DNA of 64,000 nt from Prorocentrum cordatum (GCA_963575745.1 CAUYUJ010016693.1:374001-438000), one strand, 5' to 3'; counted from the first letter of the stretch, positions 52,735-63,734 are shown. The notes: generated from the letters alone by a model not told the origin. Numbers and translations: made by a program.

Positions 52735-52870
52735 GAGGAGGAGGAGGACGAGGAGGAGGAGGACGAGGAGGAGGACGAGGAGGAGGAGGAGGAGGAGGAG
52801 GAGGAGGAGGAGGAGGGGTGGAGGAAGAGGAGTAGGGGGCGGAGGAGGACGAGGACGAGGACGAGGAGTG
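52735..52870 (+). repeat. (GGA)n microsatellite
   Basis: GAGGAGGAGGACGAGGAGG run. Confidence 0.95.
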
Positions 52871-53384
52871 GGTGGGTGGGTGAGGACAGGCAGATAGGTA
52901 GCCAGGTATATCGAAGACAAGGACGAGAAGGGGTAGTAGAACGGGGAGGCCCTCCAGGGGATCCCTGGGGGGGGCCAGAAGCCCTGGGAGACACACGTAG
53001 GCCTCCAGAGGCCCCCAAATGCTGGAGAGAACGGTCGGGGTGCCGGAGAGAAGAGAATCCTGGCAGGTTATAGCCAGGAAGCGGCCAGGGAAGACCTGCA
53101 AGCCCGTCGTTCAAGGCGATGCCGGCCTAGTCCACCAGCCGCCGACGCCCAGAGGGCGGCGAGAAAAGCCAGGAAAGAAGTGCCCGAAAACCTCGATCCT
53201 CTGCCCTCGATCCTCTATGTCGGGCCAGGCCCGCGGCCACTCTTTCTGTTTCGCCTGCAGCTCCTCGCGGGCGCGGCCGAGACCGGCTCTCCCCCTCGTC
53301 GCGCTATTGGCCACTGCTCTGGGGCGGCCACCCTCTTCCTCCTGCCAGTGCAGCTCCTCCTTGATCCGCCAATTCCCTCTCCTC

Positions 53385-53870
53385 CGCCTCCTCCTCCCCC
53401 AGAGCCCGATCCAGCCTTCCCTTCCTCCCCTTCCTTCTCCTCCTCCTCCTCCTCCTCCTCCTCCTCCTCTTCCTCCTCCTCCTCCTCCTCCTCCTCCTCC
53501 TCCTCTTCCTCCTCCTCCTCCTCCTCCTCCTCCTCCTCCTCCTCCTCCTCCGCCTCCTCCTCCTCCTCCTCCTCCTCCTCCGCCTCTCCGCCTCCTCCGC
53601 CTCCTCCGCCTCCTCCTCCTCCTCCTCCTCCTCCTCCTCCTCCTCCTCCTCCTCTTCCTCCTCCTCCCCCTCCCCTCCTCCTCCTCCTTATCCTCCTCCT
53701 CCTCCCTCCTCCTCCTCCTCCTCCTCCTCCTCCTCCTCCTCCTCCTCCTCCTGACCCTCCTCGTCGCGTCCTCGTCGTCGTCGTCCACCTCCTCCTCATC
53801 CTCGTCCTCCTGCTCTTCCTACGGTGGCTCCTGCTCCTGCTGCTGCTGCTGCTCCTCTTCCTCTGGGGCA
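53385..53870 (+). repeat. Long (CTC)n microsatellite
   Basis: Almost 500 bases of CTCCTCCTC with TTC, CGC and CCC interruptions, ending in CTGCTGCTGCTGC (53835-53855). All three plus frames are open (poly-Ser, poly-Pro, poly-Leu), as are the minus frames (poly-Glu, poly-Gly, poly-Arg). None is taken as a gene. Confidence 0.98.
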
Positions 53871-54249
53871 ATAAAACAGAACTCCCGTACCGTGACTCCG
53901 TGGGCCTATCTCGAGGTGACTTCTAACAAAAACATCGAAGCGAATCCAGCCGTGGGAAAAGGAAAGGTTAGTCGGTACCTGCTCCTCTGATCCTCGTCCT
54001 GCTCGGCATGCTCCCTTTATCATCGCCTCTTCGCCCGAAGATATGAGCTCATGGCAATGCGTACGGGAGGGGGGCAAAGCTAGTAATAGTGACTTGGTCT
54101 GCAGGGGCGCTCGCATCGCGAGCGAACGTCCTCAATACGAGGCGAGGAGCAGTGGTGATGGTCATGATACTACGTCGGGTGGGAAGCGTCATCGAAGCTC
54201 CCTCGGCGGCCAAAAGCGCTGCAGCACAGGCAGCAGCTTCCGCACATGC

Positions 54250-54328
54250 GATGGTGATGGTGATGGTGATGATGATGATGATGAGGATTTTGATGATGGT
54301 AAATATGATGCAGATGATGATGAAGATA

Positions 54329-54406
<78 letters not shown>

Positions 54407-54517
54407 CTGACGATGACGATGACGATGACGATGACGACGATGAGAATGATGATGCTGATGCTGCTGATGCTGCTGCTGCTGATGATGACGATGATTATGA
54501 TGATGATGATGATGATT

Positions 54518-54570
<53 letters not shown>

Positions 54571-54580
54571 CACCAAGGCG
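54250..54580 (+). repeat. Long (GAT)n microsatellite
   Basis: About 320 bases of GATGATGAT with GAC, AAT and GCT interruptions. Poly-Asp, poly-Met, poly-Ile and poly-His frames are artefacts. Confidence 0.98.
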
Positions 54581-54599
54581 ATGATGATGATGCCAGCGA

Positions 54600-55240
54600 G
54601 GCGACACAGGAGGTCGAAGAGCGGGGAGGACGACGAGACGCTTGGTGGCTTTCGGGTCGAAACTCGGGCCCCCAGCGGCCGCTCAGGACGAGCCGCGCAC
54701 CCCCAGAGAGCTCTCGACGAGGTACAACTGCTGGACAACATCACGGGGCACAGCTGCTGGAACCTCCTCCCACACCCCCCACCTCGAGCGTCGAAGGACT
54801 CTTTCTCAAATTCTCTTCGCCTACCCACTTCCCGCACTGGCCACCAGCCGCACTGAGAGTCCACGTCGCCCAAGTCGGGCGTATCTTGTTACGTATATGT
54901 TGTCGCGTGACTGTTCGGTAAAGTCGTGCTTCGGCCAGGGCCACGTCAGAAAATCAAGGAGAGGCATGACGAGAAGATTCCTGGTACTTTCCGGGTCACA
55001 ACTGGGGCCTCCACAGAAAGCTCTCGACGAGGCACAGCTGGTGGAAAACGTCCCGAAGCGAAGGAACCTCAAAGAACCAACGAAACCGTACCCCACCTCC
55101 TTCGAGCTTCTGCAGAAGGAGGAGGGCGAGGCCAAGGAGAGGCTCACATTACTTGTCCAATTCTTCTTGTTTTCCTATTCTCCGCACTGACCAGCAGCCG
55201 TACCCAAGCCACATCGCCCAAATGAAGGAAAGGGAGGACG
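54600..55240. other. No supported gene; two related blocks
   Basis: The block GACGAGACGCTTGGTGGCTTTCGGGTC...GAGAGCTCTCGACGAGGTAC (54628-54730) resembles CGAGAAGATTCCTGGTACTT...GAAAGCTCTCGACGAGGCAC (54968-55035), each followed by AGCTGCTGGA/CAGCTGGTGGA. It is a direct repeat about 320 bases apart. Confidence 0.55.
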
Positions 55241-55257
55241 AGGACCCAAAAATCCTA

Positions 55258-55410
55258 CGCCGTGATGTTTTCACAATGTGGACTTCCAAAGGTCTGGACC
55301 CCTTCCCAGGAACCTGCTTTCCTTCCTGAGTCGTTTTTGTTGACGGTCCCGGGACCCGTAAAAGGCCCCTGAGGCCGAGAACGTGCCAAAACCGTCCGTC
55401 ATGATTTTTG
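55258..55410 (+). repeat. Dispersed repeat family R, copy
   Basis: CGCCGTGATGTTTTCACAA, CTTCCAAAGGTCTGGACCCC, CCTGAGTCGTTTTTGTTGAC then GGTCCCGGGACCCG and GAGGCCGAGAACGTGCC. From 55410 to 56160 only overlapping ORFs without domains and CTCCTCC-rich patches are seen. Confidence 0.7.
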
Positions 55411-56176
55411 TTCGCAGCGAGATGGAGGACGCGGAAGGTGTTGGCCCTCCCAGGTCCTTCTGCTTCTCCCAGGTGAAGGCTTTCCTGGCCTTTACGGCCT
55501 CCTTTGTCCGCTTCTCCAGCGTCTTGGCGCCAAGAGGTGCAGGAGAGATGGGAGGGGGAGCTAATGGCATCACGAGTTTGAAGGATGGGAGGGAGGGTCA
55601 AAGGATCGAGGATCCATATGTTTGTCCCGTTTGTGCCACTCTCTCCTCTCCCACTGATTCCTCCTGCTCCTCCTCTCTCCCCCTCTGTTGTCTCCTCCCT
55701 CTCCCCCTCCCCCCTTCTCCCCTCCCCTGGCGCGCATGGCGTGTGGGAAGGTGCATGGCCTAAGCGCAGCGCGTCTGAAGGCCTCGCGACTGCACTGGTG
55801 CAATCCGACCGAGGCCACGGGTTTGCCGGGTGTGTGAGGTTGGCGATGTCCCCCCTGCCTTCCCTGTGGCTCATTGCCGCCGCCCGCATGGCCCTTGACT
55901 TTTTGGGGCCTGCGGAGGGCGGGATCAGAGGAGCTGGAGGACAGGGCGACTGAGGAGCAGGAGAGGGTCGAGGAACGAGGGGATGAGTCAGGAGGGCGAG
56001 GCAAGGAGTGGGAGGACGTGCGCATGCGTTGTCTGGGACAACATGGGCTTGGAGGACATGCGCAGTGGTAGGACGTCAGCAAGCTCAGTTCACCAGGGCC
56101 AAAAGATGACGCCATGGGTGCAAGCACCGGGCCAGAGGCGTGCGAAGATCTCCGGAAACAGGTTTGCACTGTTTCT

Positions 56177-56466
56177 AGTTCGCGCCCGCGTGGCGGCCCC
56201 TCCAAGACGCCCCAAGGGGCCCCCAGAGGCACACATGTCGTCATATGGAATTTGAGAGATGTTAGGAGACAAGCCCCAGAGGCCCCGCCGAGCTCCAAGA
56301 CGGCCCAAGAGGGCCCCAGACGGCCCAAGAGGGCCCCAAGACGGCCCAAGAGGGTGCCAATACGGCTCCAAGAAAGAGCCCAGACGGGGGGCCCGAACGG
56401 ACATTTCGAGCCCTCGGCCCCAAAAAGTCCCCAGGAGGCCCGAAGGGGCGCCCAAGAGGCCTCCAA
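56177..56466 (+). repeat. CCAAGAGGCCCC tract 6
   Basis: It starts TTCGCGCCCGCGTGGCGGCC, like the 925-base insertion at 38940, then AAGACGGCCCAAGAGGGCCC and similar words about every 11 bases. Confidence 0.75.
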
Positions 56467-57403
56467 GGCAGCTCTGTTCTTCGGACCTCCCAACCCGCAA
56501 TTTCTCGCCCGGAACCCACCGACGCCTCCCCCCCACGCTCCCACCACGTCCCGACACCTCCATCCACGGCAGCTCTGTTCTTGGGACCCCCCAACCCGCA
56601 ATTTCTCGCACGGAACCCACCAGCGCCCCCCCATAGCTCTCACCACGTCCCGACACCTGCATCCACGGCAGCTCTGTTCTTGGGACCCCCCAACCCGCAA
56701 TTTCTCGCCCGGAACCCACCGACGCCCTCCCCACGCTCACACCATTTCCCGACACCCCCATCCACGGCAGCTCTGTTCTTGGGATCCTCCAACCTGCAAT
56801 TTCTCGTCCGGAATCCACCGACGCCCCCCCATACGCTCCCACCACGTTCCCCGACGCGGCCCCATCCACGGCAGCTCTGTTATATTGGGACCCCCGTTTG
56901 GGGCAGCCGGCAATTTTCACCCGCAAACAAGTGTTGCAGCACTCCGCCTTCCCACCCCGTTGCCCACACTTACATTCCACGGCTAGACTCCGTTCTTGGG
57001 ATCCCCAGACCCGCAATTTCTCGACCGTCCCGCAACCACGGACGCCCCCCCCCACGCTCCACCACGTCCCCCCCCCGCGCGTCCCACACGTCCCGACACC
57101 CCCACACACGGCAGCTTCCGTTCTTGGGACCTCCCACCCGCATTTTCTCGCCCGGAACCCACCGACGCCCCCCCTCACGCTCCCACCTCGACACCCCCAT
57201 GCACGGCGGCACTGTTCCTGGGCCTCCCAACCCGCAATGTCTCGCGCGGAACCCACCGACGCCCCCCCACGCTCCCATCACGTCCCGACACCCCCATGCA
57301 CGGCAGCTCTGTTCTTGAGACCTCCCCATCCCGCAATTTCTCGCCCGGAACCCACCGACGCCCCCCCCCGCTCCCACCACGTCCCGACACCCGCATCCCG
57401 TGG
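56467..57403 (+). repeat. About 99-base tandem array, 9 copies
   Basis: GGCAGCTCTGTTCTTGGGAC or a variant starts units at 56467, 56568, 56667, 56766, 56870, 56981, 57110, 57205 and 57302. Each goes on with CCCAACCCGCAATTTCTCGC, CCGGAACCCACCGACGCC, a C run and CACCACGTCCCGACACC. Units of 99 bases keep long frames open (NPQFLARNPPTP motif on plus), so a repeat protein cannot be wholly excluded, but spacing varies and no start context is seen. Confidence 0.9.
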
Positions 57404-57419
57404 TCCCGTGGTGTCCCCA

Positions 57420-57535
57420 AAAATGAGATCGATAGTGAGATCGATAGTGAGATCGACAGGTGTCCCGTGGTGTCCTGTTGAATGAGATCGATTGTGAAGT
57501 CGATCGTCAGATCGATACTGTGATCGATGTGATGC
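57420..57535 (+). repeat. 12-base GAGATCGATAGT repeats
   Basis: GAGATCGATAGTGAGATCGA and diverged units follow the 99-base array, with a duplicated GGTGTCCCGTGGTGTCC-like word on each side. Confidence 0.8.
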
Positions 57536-57619
57536 CCCCAGGTGCCCCACCAGCATTCTGGGCTGAAGGATTCAGCGAATAAGGTCCTCCGTAACATCGT
57601 CGTTCTCCGCATCCATGAA

Positions 57620-57815
57620 CCACGTCGTGACCTCCTCCTGCTCCTCCTGCGTGACCTCCTCTTAGTCCTCCTCCTTCTCCTCTGTAATCTCCTCCTTCTC
57701 CTCCGTAACCGCCTCCTTCTCCTCCTCCTGATCCTCCATCCACTCCTTCTCCTCCTCCTCCTTCTCCTCCTCCGTACCCTCCTCCTTCTCCGCCTCCTTG
57801 CTGCTCCCCGCTCTC
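57620..57815 (+). repeat. CTCCTC-rich 30-base repeats
   Basis: TGACCTCCTCCTGCTCCTCC, GTAATCTCCTCCTTCTCCTC and GTAACCGCCTCCTTCTCCTC form a short higher-order repeat of about 30 bases. Confidence 0.7.
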
Positions 57816-58189
57816 CTCCTCCCCATGAAACCAGCACGCTACGAATTAGCACCGCAAAAAAAAGTAAAAAAGTCCAGACCTTCTTTGGGGTCGGCGGCAG
57901 AGGCGGCAGCCTTTAGATAACAATACCGATCCCAATCCGAGGGGGGAGGAAAGCGCTACGTAGGATCCACCTCCCCATCATCCCCGCTTCGTCTCCTGAC
58001 TTCGACTCACTCATTCGATCCTCGCCCGACGTCCCAAATGCTCCTCTCGGGCCGCTCTTCCTCCGACTGATCCTTCTCCTCCCCCTCCCCCTCCCCTCCT
58101 CATCATCATCAGCATCATCACCATCACCATCGTTGAACATATTATTTTAATATTGTTAAAAGAATTAGCAATCTGATTATTAGTCGCAT

Positions 58190-59060
58190 GGGTATTATCA
58201 TCGTCATCCGCATCAGCATCAGCATCATCAGCGTCATCATCATGTCCATCAGTCATATAGTCCCCAGACGCATCATTCATACAATCATCCTCCTCTTCCT
58301 CCTCGCCATCATCATCAACACAACCACTAGTATAAGTTCACTTCGCCACAAACGTTCACACACCATCATCACTCGCCCGTCCTCCTCCATATGGCAAGTC
58401 ATCCAAGACCATCCGACTGCTCAACGCAAGCCACATTCTAGTTACGTTTCCTCATGTTCGTCCTCCTCCTACTCCTCCTGCTCGTCTCCCGCCTCTCTCC
58501 CCCTCAGCATCAGCATTAGCATCAGCATCATCATCATCAAAAGCATCATCATCCTCATCATCATCCTCATTATCATCCCCATCCTCATCCTCATCAGCAT
58601 CATCATCACAAGCATCATCATCCTCATCCTCATCCTCATCCTCATCACCAGCAGTATCATCAGCATCAACATCATGAGCAGCATCAGCATCATCAAGATC
58701 AGCATCTTCATCGTCATCATTATCATGATCGTCATCTGGATCCGCATCCTCAGTCCCATCATCACCATCACCCTCCTCATCATCACCAGAATAATCGATT
58801 TCATTGGCATCGTCATCGTCATCGCCAGCATCATCAGCATCGTCATCGTCATCATCAACGTCATCACCATCAGCATCAACATCACCATGACATCATCACG
58901 ATCAACATCATCAGCATCACCATCATTACCATTACCATTACCATTACCATCACCATCACCATTACCATCACCATCATCATCAGCAGCATCATCATCATCA
59001 ATATCACCAACATCATCATACTCATCATCATCAGCAGCATGCCGTCGTGGTCGTCACCCC
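58190..59060 (+). repeat. ATC-rich microsatellite region
   Basis: CATCATCATC with AGC, GTC and CTC variants in three blocks (58195-58320, 58505-58880, 58880-59040). The 302-residue plus ORF rich in Ile/Ser and the poly-Met minus ORFs are artefacts. Confidence 0.95.
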
Positions 59061-59438
59061 TCGTCCTCACTCATCGAGGTGCTCATCATAGCTTAGATGT
59101 CTGCATCCTTCCCTTCTCGTTCTCATCCTGACCGGTCCAGACCGATCCTCCCCCCTGCTTAGCGTCCTCCTTCTCCTCAACCTTACTCATCCTGACTCTT
59201 CTCCTCCGCCTCTTCTTCACCACTCCCCACCATCCAGTATCATTGCCATCTTTGTATTCCTGTTCCTGGTCCAACTCCTGCCCGTCCCTCCGCCTCATCC
59301 ACATCCTTACTCCTCCTCGATCCGCATGGCGTTTTTCCTCATCATCCCATAGTCCTGTCTCCTCATTCCTCCTCCTCCTCCTCCTCCTCATCCCCTCATC
59401 CCCCGTGTTCCAGCCATTCTCAAATGATCTCATAGGGT

Positions 59439-60221
59439 CATAGTTCCCTACCTAGGCTCTGCCTAGAAAGGTTCTTACTCTGAGGCTTCAAGGGCTGGGC
59501 AGTGGGGCACGCCCCGGGCGGTTCCCCTGGCATCCGCCCCGCGGTTCCCCCAGTGACGTTCCCTTAGCTTCGCGTTGCTGATCTCGTCTTAGCTTAGCTT
59601 ATGTCATCTTACCTTAGCTTAGCTTCATCTTACCTCAGTGGTATCTTAGCTTAGCTTACCTGCACCTTAGCTTGGTTGAGATTTAGCATAGCAGAGCACA
59701 GCATAGCATAGCGTAGCATAGCGCAGCACAACATATCATAGCATAGCCCAGCATAGCATAGCATAGCATAGCGCAGCATAGCATAGCATAGCGCAGCGCA
59801 GCATAGCATAGCATAGCAGCAAAGCAGAGGCAAAACAACAGCAGCGACAGCAAAGCAAAGCACAAGCAACGCAAATCAGAACAGAGCAAAAGCAACATCA
59901 AATCAAAGGAAAGACAAAGCAAAAGCAATGTGCAGCATAGCGTATCATAGCATAGCATAGCGCAGCAAAGCATAGCATAGCATAGCGCAGCATAGCATAG
60001 CATAGCATAGCATAGCATAGCATATCATAGTGCAGCGTCTCATAGCATGCCATATCATAGCTTAGCATAGCTTAGCATAGCTTAGCACAGCATAGCGCAG
60101 CATAGCATAGCATAGCATAGCGCAGCATAGCATATAATAGCGCAGCATAGCATGGCATGGCATAGCATTGCAACTAATGCTGCTTTCCTAGGGGCTCCAA
60201 CTTCTAGGTAGGGTCGCACTG
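59439..60221 (-). mobile_element. Satellite-cored repeat element, copy 2
   Basis: Inverse of the element at 1570-2142. The right end, in reverse complement GGGGAACCGCCCGGGGCG through CTAGGCAGAGCCTAGGTAGG, is at 59439-59560. The left end, CCAGTGCGACCCTACCTAG through GGAAAGCAGCATTAGT, is at about 60172-60221. The core here begins as AGCTTAGCTT and becomes an AGCAT satellite. About 783 bases, no real ORF. Confidence 0.65.
59680..60172 (+). repeat. AGCATAGCAT satellite
   Basis: Close to 100 units of AGCAT or AGCGC, with a non-repetitive stretch of about 120 bases (59815-59935, AAAGCAAAGCA-like). Ala/Met/Leu/Cys ORFs across it are artefacts. Confidence 0.95.
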
Positions 60222-60278
60222 GGGTAATTCTAATCATCCCCTGGCACAAAGAACTGCGCCTTGGAACGAGCACCGCGA

Positions 60279-60467
60279 TCATGACTCGACCAGTGTAGTC
60301 GACTTGTCCAAGGATCGATTGGACATCAATTCACGCTTGAAGAAGCCGATGTATAACAGAAGTGCCGCAGTCATCAGGAACGCTGCAGCAACAAAGGCAG
60401 CAACAGGCGCGAGGATAAATATTTGAAAGAACAACGTGCGTCTCCCACCCAAAATGCGCCCCGGCAA
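60279..60467 (-). other. Possible C-terminal exon of a membrane protein
   Basis: The minus frame reads FFQIFILAPVAAFVAAAFLM then TAALLLYIGFF, a single hydrophobic helix, followed by a basic KRELMSNRS and a short hydrophilic tail (LDKSTTLVES, stop). In another frame just upstream, GRSCPIRFPAKRAGTRIVIR then SIAGAHFGWETHVVLSNIY reads like an extracellular part. A frameshift or a missed splice site is needed to join them. No family is recognised. Confidence 0.35.
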
Positions 60468-60589
60468 TGGAACGTATTACAATGCGAGTCCCTGCCCTCT
60501 TGGCCGGGAACCTGATCGGACAAGAACGGCCAGCGCCGATGTTGTCCATTGGCCTCGTGGGAGGAAAAGAAGAGAAGGACGATTGCGAC

Positions 60590-60800
60590 GACAAGGCGGC
60601 GGATGACGAGGATGGCAGCGTGGATGACGGGAAGGGCAGCGAGGCGAGCAGGACGACAACGAGTAGGAGAACAAGCGCGAGGACGAGGAAGAAGAGATGG
60701 AAGAGGACACGTACAAGGAGAAACGAAGCGGAGGATGAGGAGGAGAAGAAGAAGAACGAAGATGATGAAGACGACGAAGGAGGATGGCAAATGCCAGAGG
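60590..60800 (+). repeat. GAC/GAGGA-rich low complexity
   Basis: GACGAGGATGG- and GAGGAGAAGAAG-type purine-rich words. The Glu/Arg-rich plus ORFs are compositional. Confidence 0.6.
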
Positions 60801-60844
60801 AAAAGGACGTCGAAGAAGGGACTTATCCTCGTGATCTTTCGAGA

Positions 60845-61135
60845 CTACCCTGGGGGCTGTTGGAGCCATCTGGGGCTATCTTGGGGCATTTGGGCCTCTT
60901 GCGGGCTTGTAGGGGTCCTCTTGAAGGCGACTGGGGCCCTCTTGTGCTATCTGGGTGCGTCTTAAGGTTCCGTGGGGGCCCACTCACGCAGTCTTAGCAC
61001 CATCTTGGGCTGTCTCGGGCCGCCTGGGGGCCTCCATAGGGCTCTCTTGGGGGCCTCTGTGGGTCCTCTCTGTGTCCCCTGCGGGGCATTTTCGGGAGCT
61101 CTTTTGGGTCACGGTTGGCCCCTCCAAGAGCGATT
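60845..61135 (-). repeat. CCAAGAGGCCCC tract 7 (minus orientation)
   Basis: The plus strand shows TGGGGGCTGTTGGAGCC, GGGCTCTCTTGGGGGCCTCT and GGTCCTCTCTGTGTCCC, the reverse complement of the motif. Confidence 0.6.
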
Positions 61136-61179
61136 CCAAAAGGATGTTGATTCGCAATCATCTCCGTAACCCATGTTTG

Positions 61180-61240
61180 AGGATGTCTCAAGCGAAACGG
61201 CCATGGTTTAGAAACCGCCCCTGACATGAACGGGAAGCGC
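61180..61240 (+). repeat. Dispersed repeat family U, copy 1
   Basis: GAGGATGTCTCAAGCGAAAC then CCTGACATGAACGGGAAGCG. It matches 62849-62929 (GAGGATATCTCAAGCGAAAC, CCTGACATGAGCGGGAAGCG). An ATC tract follows within 30 bases here and about 190 bases downstream at 62929. Confidence 0.7.
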
Positions 61241-61689
61241 GTAAAACGATGAGTTCCGAAACCATCATGAGCATCACCATCAGCATCGTCATTATCATGA
61301 TCATCATCAAGATCATCAACATAATCCCACCAGCCCTTTGGGCGTGAGTGGTTTAGGGAGCTCTCTCTGTTCTCAACCCCCCTTCTTCCCCTTCGGGGAG
61401 GGGTTTACCCCTCCCCCTACCCCCTCCCCCTGGGCCTGGAGAGGGCGCCTCGCGGGTGGTCAGGGGAGTCCTTTTCGACTCCTGGGAGGGCTAAAAAACG
61501 ACACCCCTCACGAGGATTCTGGCCCCGACGGGGGGGGCAGAAAAAACCCTTCCTCTTTTTGAAGCCAAGCTAATGAGACAGCGAAAATTAAAGACTGAGA
61601 TCCTTCAACGTCGTTATTATTTTCGAAGGTTCTGGGCTCCCCGTGCCCTTCGAGGGGCAGCGCTCATTTCGCCCCCTCTTCTCGATCGA

Positions 61690-61930
61690 CCCGTGAAGGG
61701 GCCCCCGGAGGCCCAGGAAAGCGAGAGGCCCAAGATGGCCCGAAGAGGCCCCCGGAGGACCCCAACGGCGCCCAAGAGGCCCGTCGACGCCCCCAAGAGG
61801 CCCCTTGAATCCCCAGAGGGCTCCCCCAGGCAAAGAGCCAGGGAGAGTAGGAAACCCGGGGGAATGCCACGATCCGTAAAAGACGCCCCAACGGCCTGGA
61901 GCAGATCCAAGAGGCTCCGGCAGCCACCGC
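61690..61930 (+). repeat. CCAAGAGGCCCC tract 8
   Basis: CCCAAGATGGCCCGAAGAGG, CGCCCAAGAGGCCCG and CCCCAAGAGGCCCC words about 11-15 bases apart. From 61330 to 61690 no gene is seen. Confidence 0.7.
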
Positions 61931-62027
61931 GACGTGGTCGCCTTTGAGGTCGAAGCCGGAGTGGCAGGAGGTCCCGAAGACTCACACAGGAGCTGGCGCT
62001 GAACGATCACCACGCGAGGAGCCCAAC

Positions 62028-62245
62028 GACTCACACCACACGCAAAACCGAACGACTCACACCAGGACGAGGGGCCCGAAAACTCATTCATACACGAGAA
62101 GCCCGAAACGACTCACACCAGGGACGAGGAGCCCTAACGTACGCACACCCACGAAGAGCCCGAACCAGGGACACCAGGAAGAAGGGCCCGAACGACTCAC
62201 ACCAGGACGAGGAACCCCAAACGACTCAAACCACGAGGAGCGCAT
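62028..62245 (+). repeat. About 30-base ACGACTCACACC minisatellite
   Basis: Seven or eight degenerate units of AACGACTCACACCAGGACGA then GGAGCCCG. Confidence 0.8.
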
Positions 62246-62444
62246 TCTCTCCCTCCTCCTCCGCCTCGTCCTTCTCCCGCTCCCACCACAAGGAGGATGT
62301 ACAAGGAGGCGGGAGGAAGGAGGAACAGGGGAGATATGCGGGGGCAGCCGGAAACACGCCTGAAAAACACGACTGTCGGCATGCTTCGCAAGAGTTGCTG
62401 TTGTGAGATGGGCTGGTGGGGATACGCGAAGCGTAAAGAACTTA

Positions 62445-62580
62445 TCATCATCGTTATTGCCACCATCACCATCACCATCATCATCAACATCATCATCATA
62501 ACCATCTTTGCCGTCACCACCTCATGGTTTCTGAGACGCGTCCGAAAACAGGCTTGAAAAAGTGCCTCGAGCGAACCGCT
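62445..62580 (+). repeat. ATC tract with conserved 3' flank, copy 1
   Basis: A CATCATCACC run (62450-62515) is followed by TGAGACGCGTCCGAAAACAG and GTGCCTCGAGCGAACCG. The same flank follows the tract at 63110-63500. Confidence 0.65.
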
Positions 62581-62694
62581 TATTTCTCAGCACACGTGCT
62601 ATAGACCAGAGGTTTTCAAATATTGATGCTTAGTGGGCCAACTTGGAGGTCATCCAAGAGCGCCCCGAAAAGATGTCTCAAGAAAACTCGTGGC

Positions 62695-62930
62695 GCATCC
62701 CAAACGTCTGGAGATGTCTCGGGCCAAACGGCCACGTGTGAAGTTCCGAAAGGTTCGGCCAGCGACTTCGTCATCACAATGTGTCGAGGATGCCTCGGGC
62801 GAAACGCTGATGCTTGGCATAAGACGTCTGAATCCAGAGCCTCCAAGATCGCGATTCGGCGAGGATATCTCAAGCGAAACGCGCAGTCTCCAAATAGATT
62901 CCTGACATGAGCGGGAAGCGAATAAAAGCG
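62695..62930 (+). repeat. Family U repeats, about 75-base spacing
   Basis: Three related units: GGAGATGTCTCGGGCCAAAC (about 62710), GAGGATGCCTCGGGCGAAAC (about 62785) and GAGGATATCTCAAGCGAAAC (about 62860). The last ends with CCTGACATGAGCGGGAAGCG. Confidence 0.65.
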
Positions 62931-63109
62931 AAGAGCTGCGCAAGAACGTGCAGAATGATCAAGATCAAGCGTATTGTGGGCGAGCTCTCCGGACGTCATC
63001 AGGGGATACCTGTCGACACGCACTCCACGAACAATTACACGACCATTCTGAATATCCCCCCCAAACCTCCGTACTCCTTCAATTTCCTCCGTCTCCCCTT
63101 CACTTTAAT

Positions 63110-63565
63110 CATCCTGATCACCATCACCGTCAGCAGAATCATCATCATGATCGCCATCAGCATCATTATCATCATGATCATCAACATCATCATCATCGTC
63201 ATCATCATCATTACATCGTCATCATCACCAACACCCCATCACACCATCGTTACCGTCATCGCCACCAGCAACATCACAGCCAATATCATCGTCATCACCA
63301 CCACCATCATGATCACCATCATCATGATCAACACAATCATCAACATCGACAACATCAGGAACCTCGGCTTAGCAGCATGAGCGGCATCGACATAATCACC
63401 ATCTTCATCACCATCGTCGTCAGCACTACAATCATCATCAGTAGCACAATCATCGTGATCATCGTCATCATTGTCGTCATTACTGCCATCTCATCATGAC
63501 TTGACGGTGTCGAGAACCCGTCCGAAGATGTGTTAAGGGAGTGTCTCGAGCGGACCCATTAAATT
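63110..63565 (+). repeat. ATC tract with conserved 3' flank, copy 2
   Basis: Almost 400 bases of CATCATCATC variants, then GTCGAGAACCCGTCCGAAGA and GTGTCTCGAGCGGACCC, as after the 62450 tract. Confidence 0.75.
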
Positions 63566-63734
63566 ATCCCGGCAAAGCAACCTAACAGCGATGTGTAGAA
63601 GCATATCTGAAAGCATTCCCCTTAAGATTCAGATGAAAATCCAGTTGTCGAATTCTGCTGTTCTCGCAGTCGTAGTCGCATTCGCGATGACAGTCGCAGC
63701 GGCAACGGCAGTCGCAGTCACAGCCTCAGCCTCA

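Noticed and set aside
53019-53990. ORFs of 323, 248, 225 and 218 residues over the CTC tract
   Set aside because: Poly-Ser, poly-Leu, poly-Pro, poly-Glu and poly-Gly translations of a trinucleotide repeat in every frame.
54043-54921. Poly-Asp, poly-Met, poly-Ile and poly-His ORFs of 145-292 residues
   Set aside because: All frames of a (GAT)n microsatellite are open. No frame is favoured.
58188-59096. 302-residue Ile/Ser-rich ORF
   Set aside because: Translation of ATC-type microsatellite.
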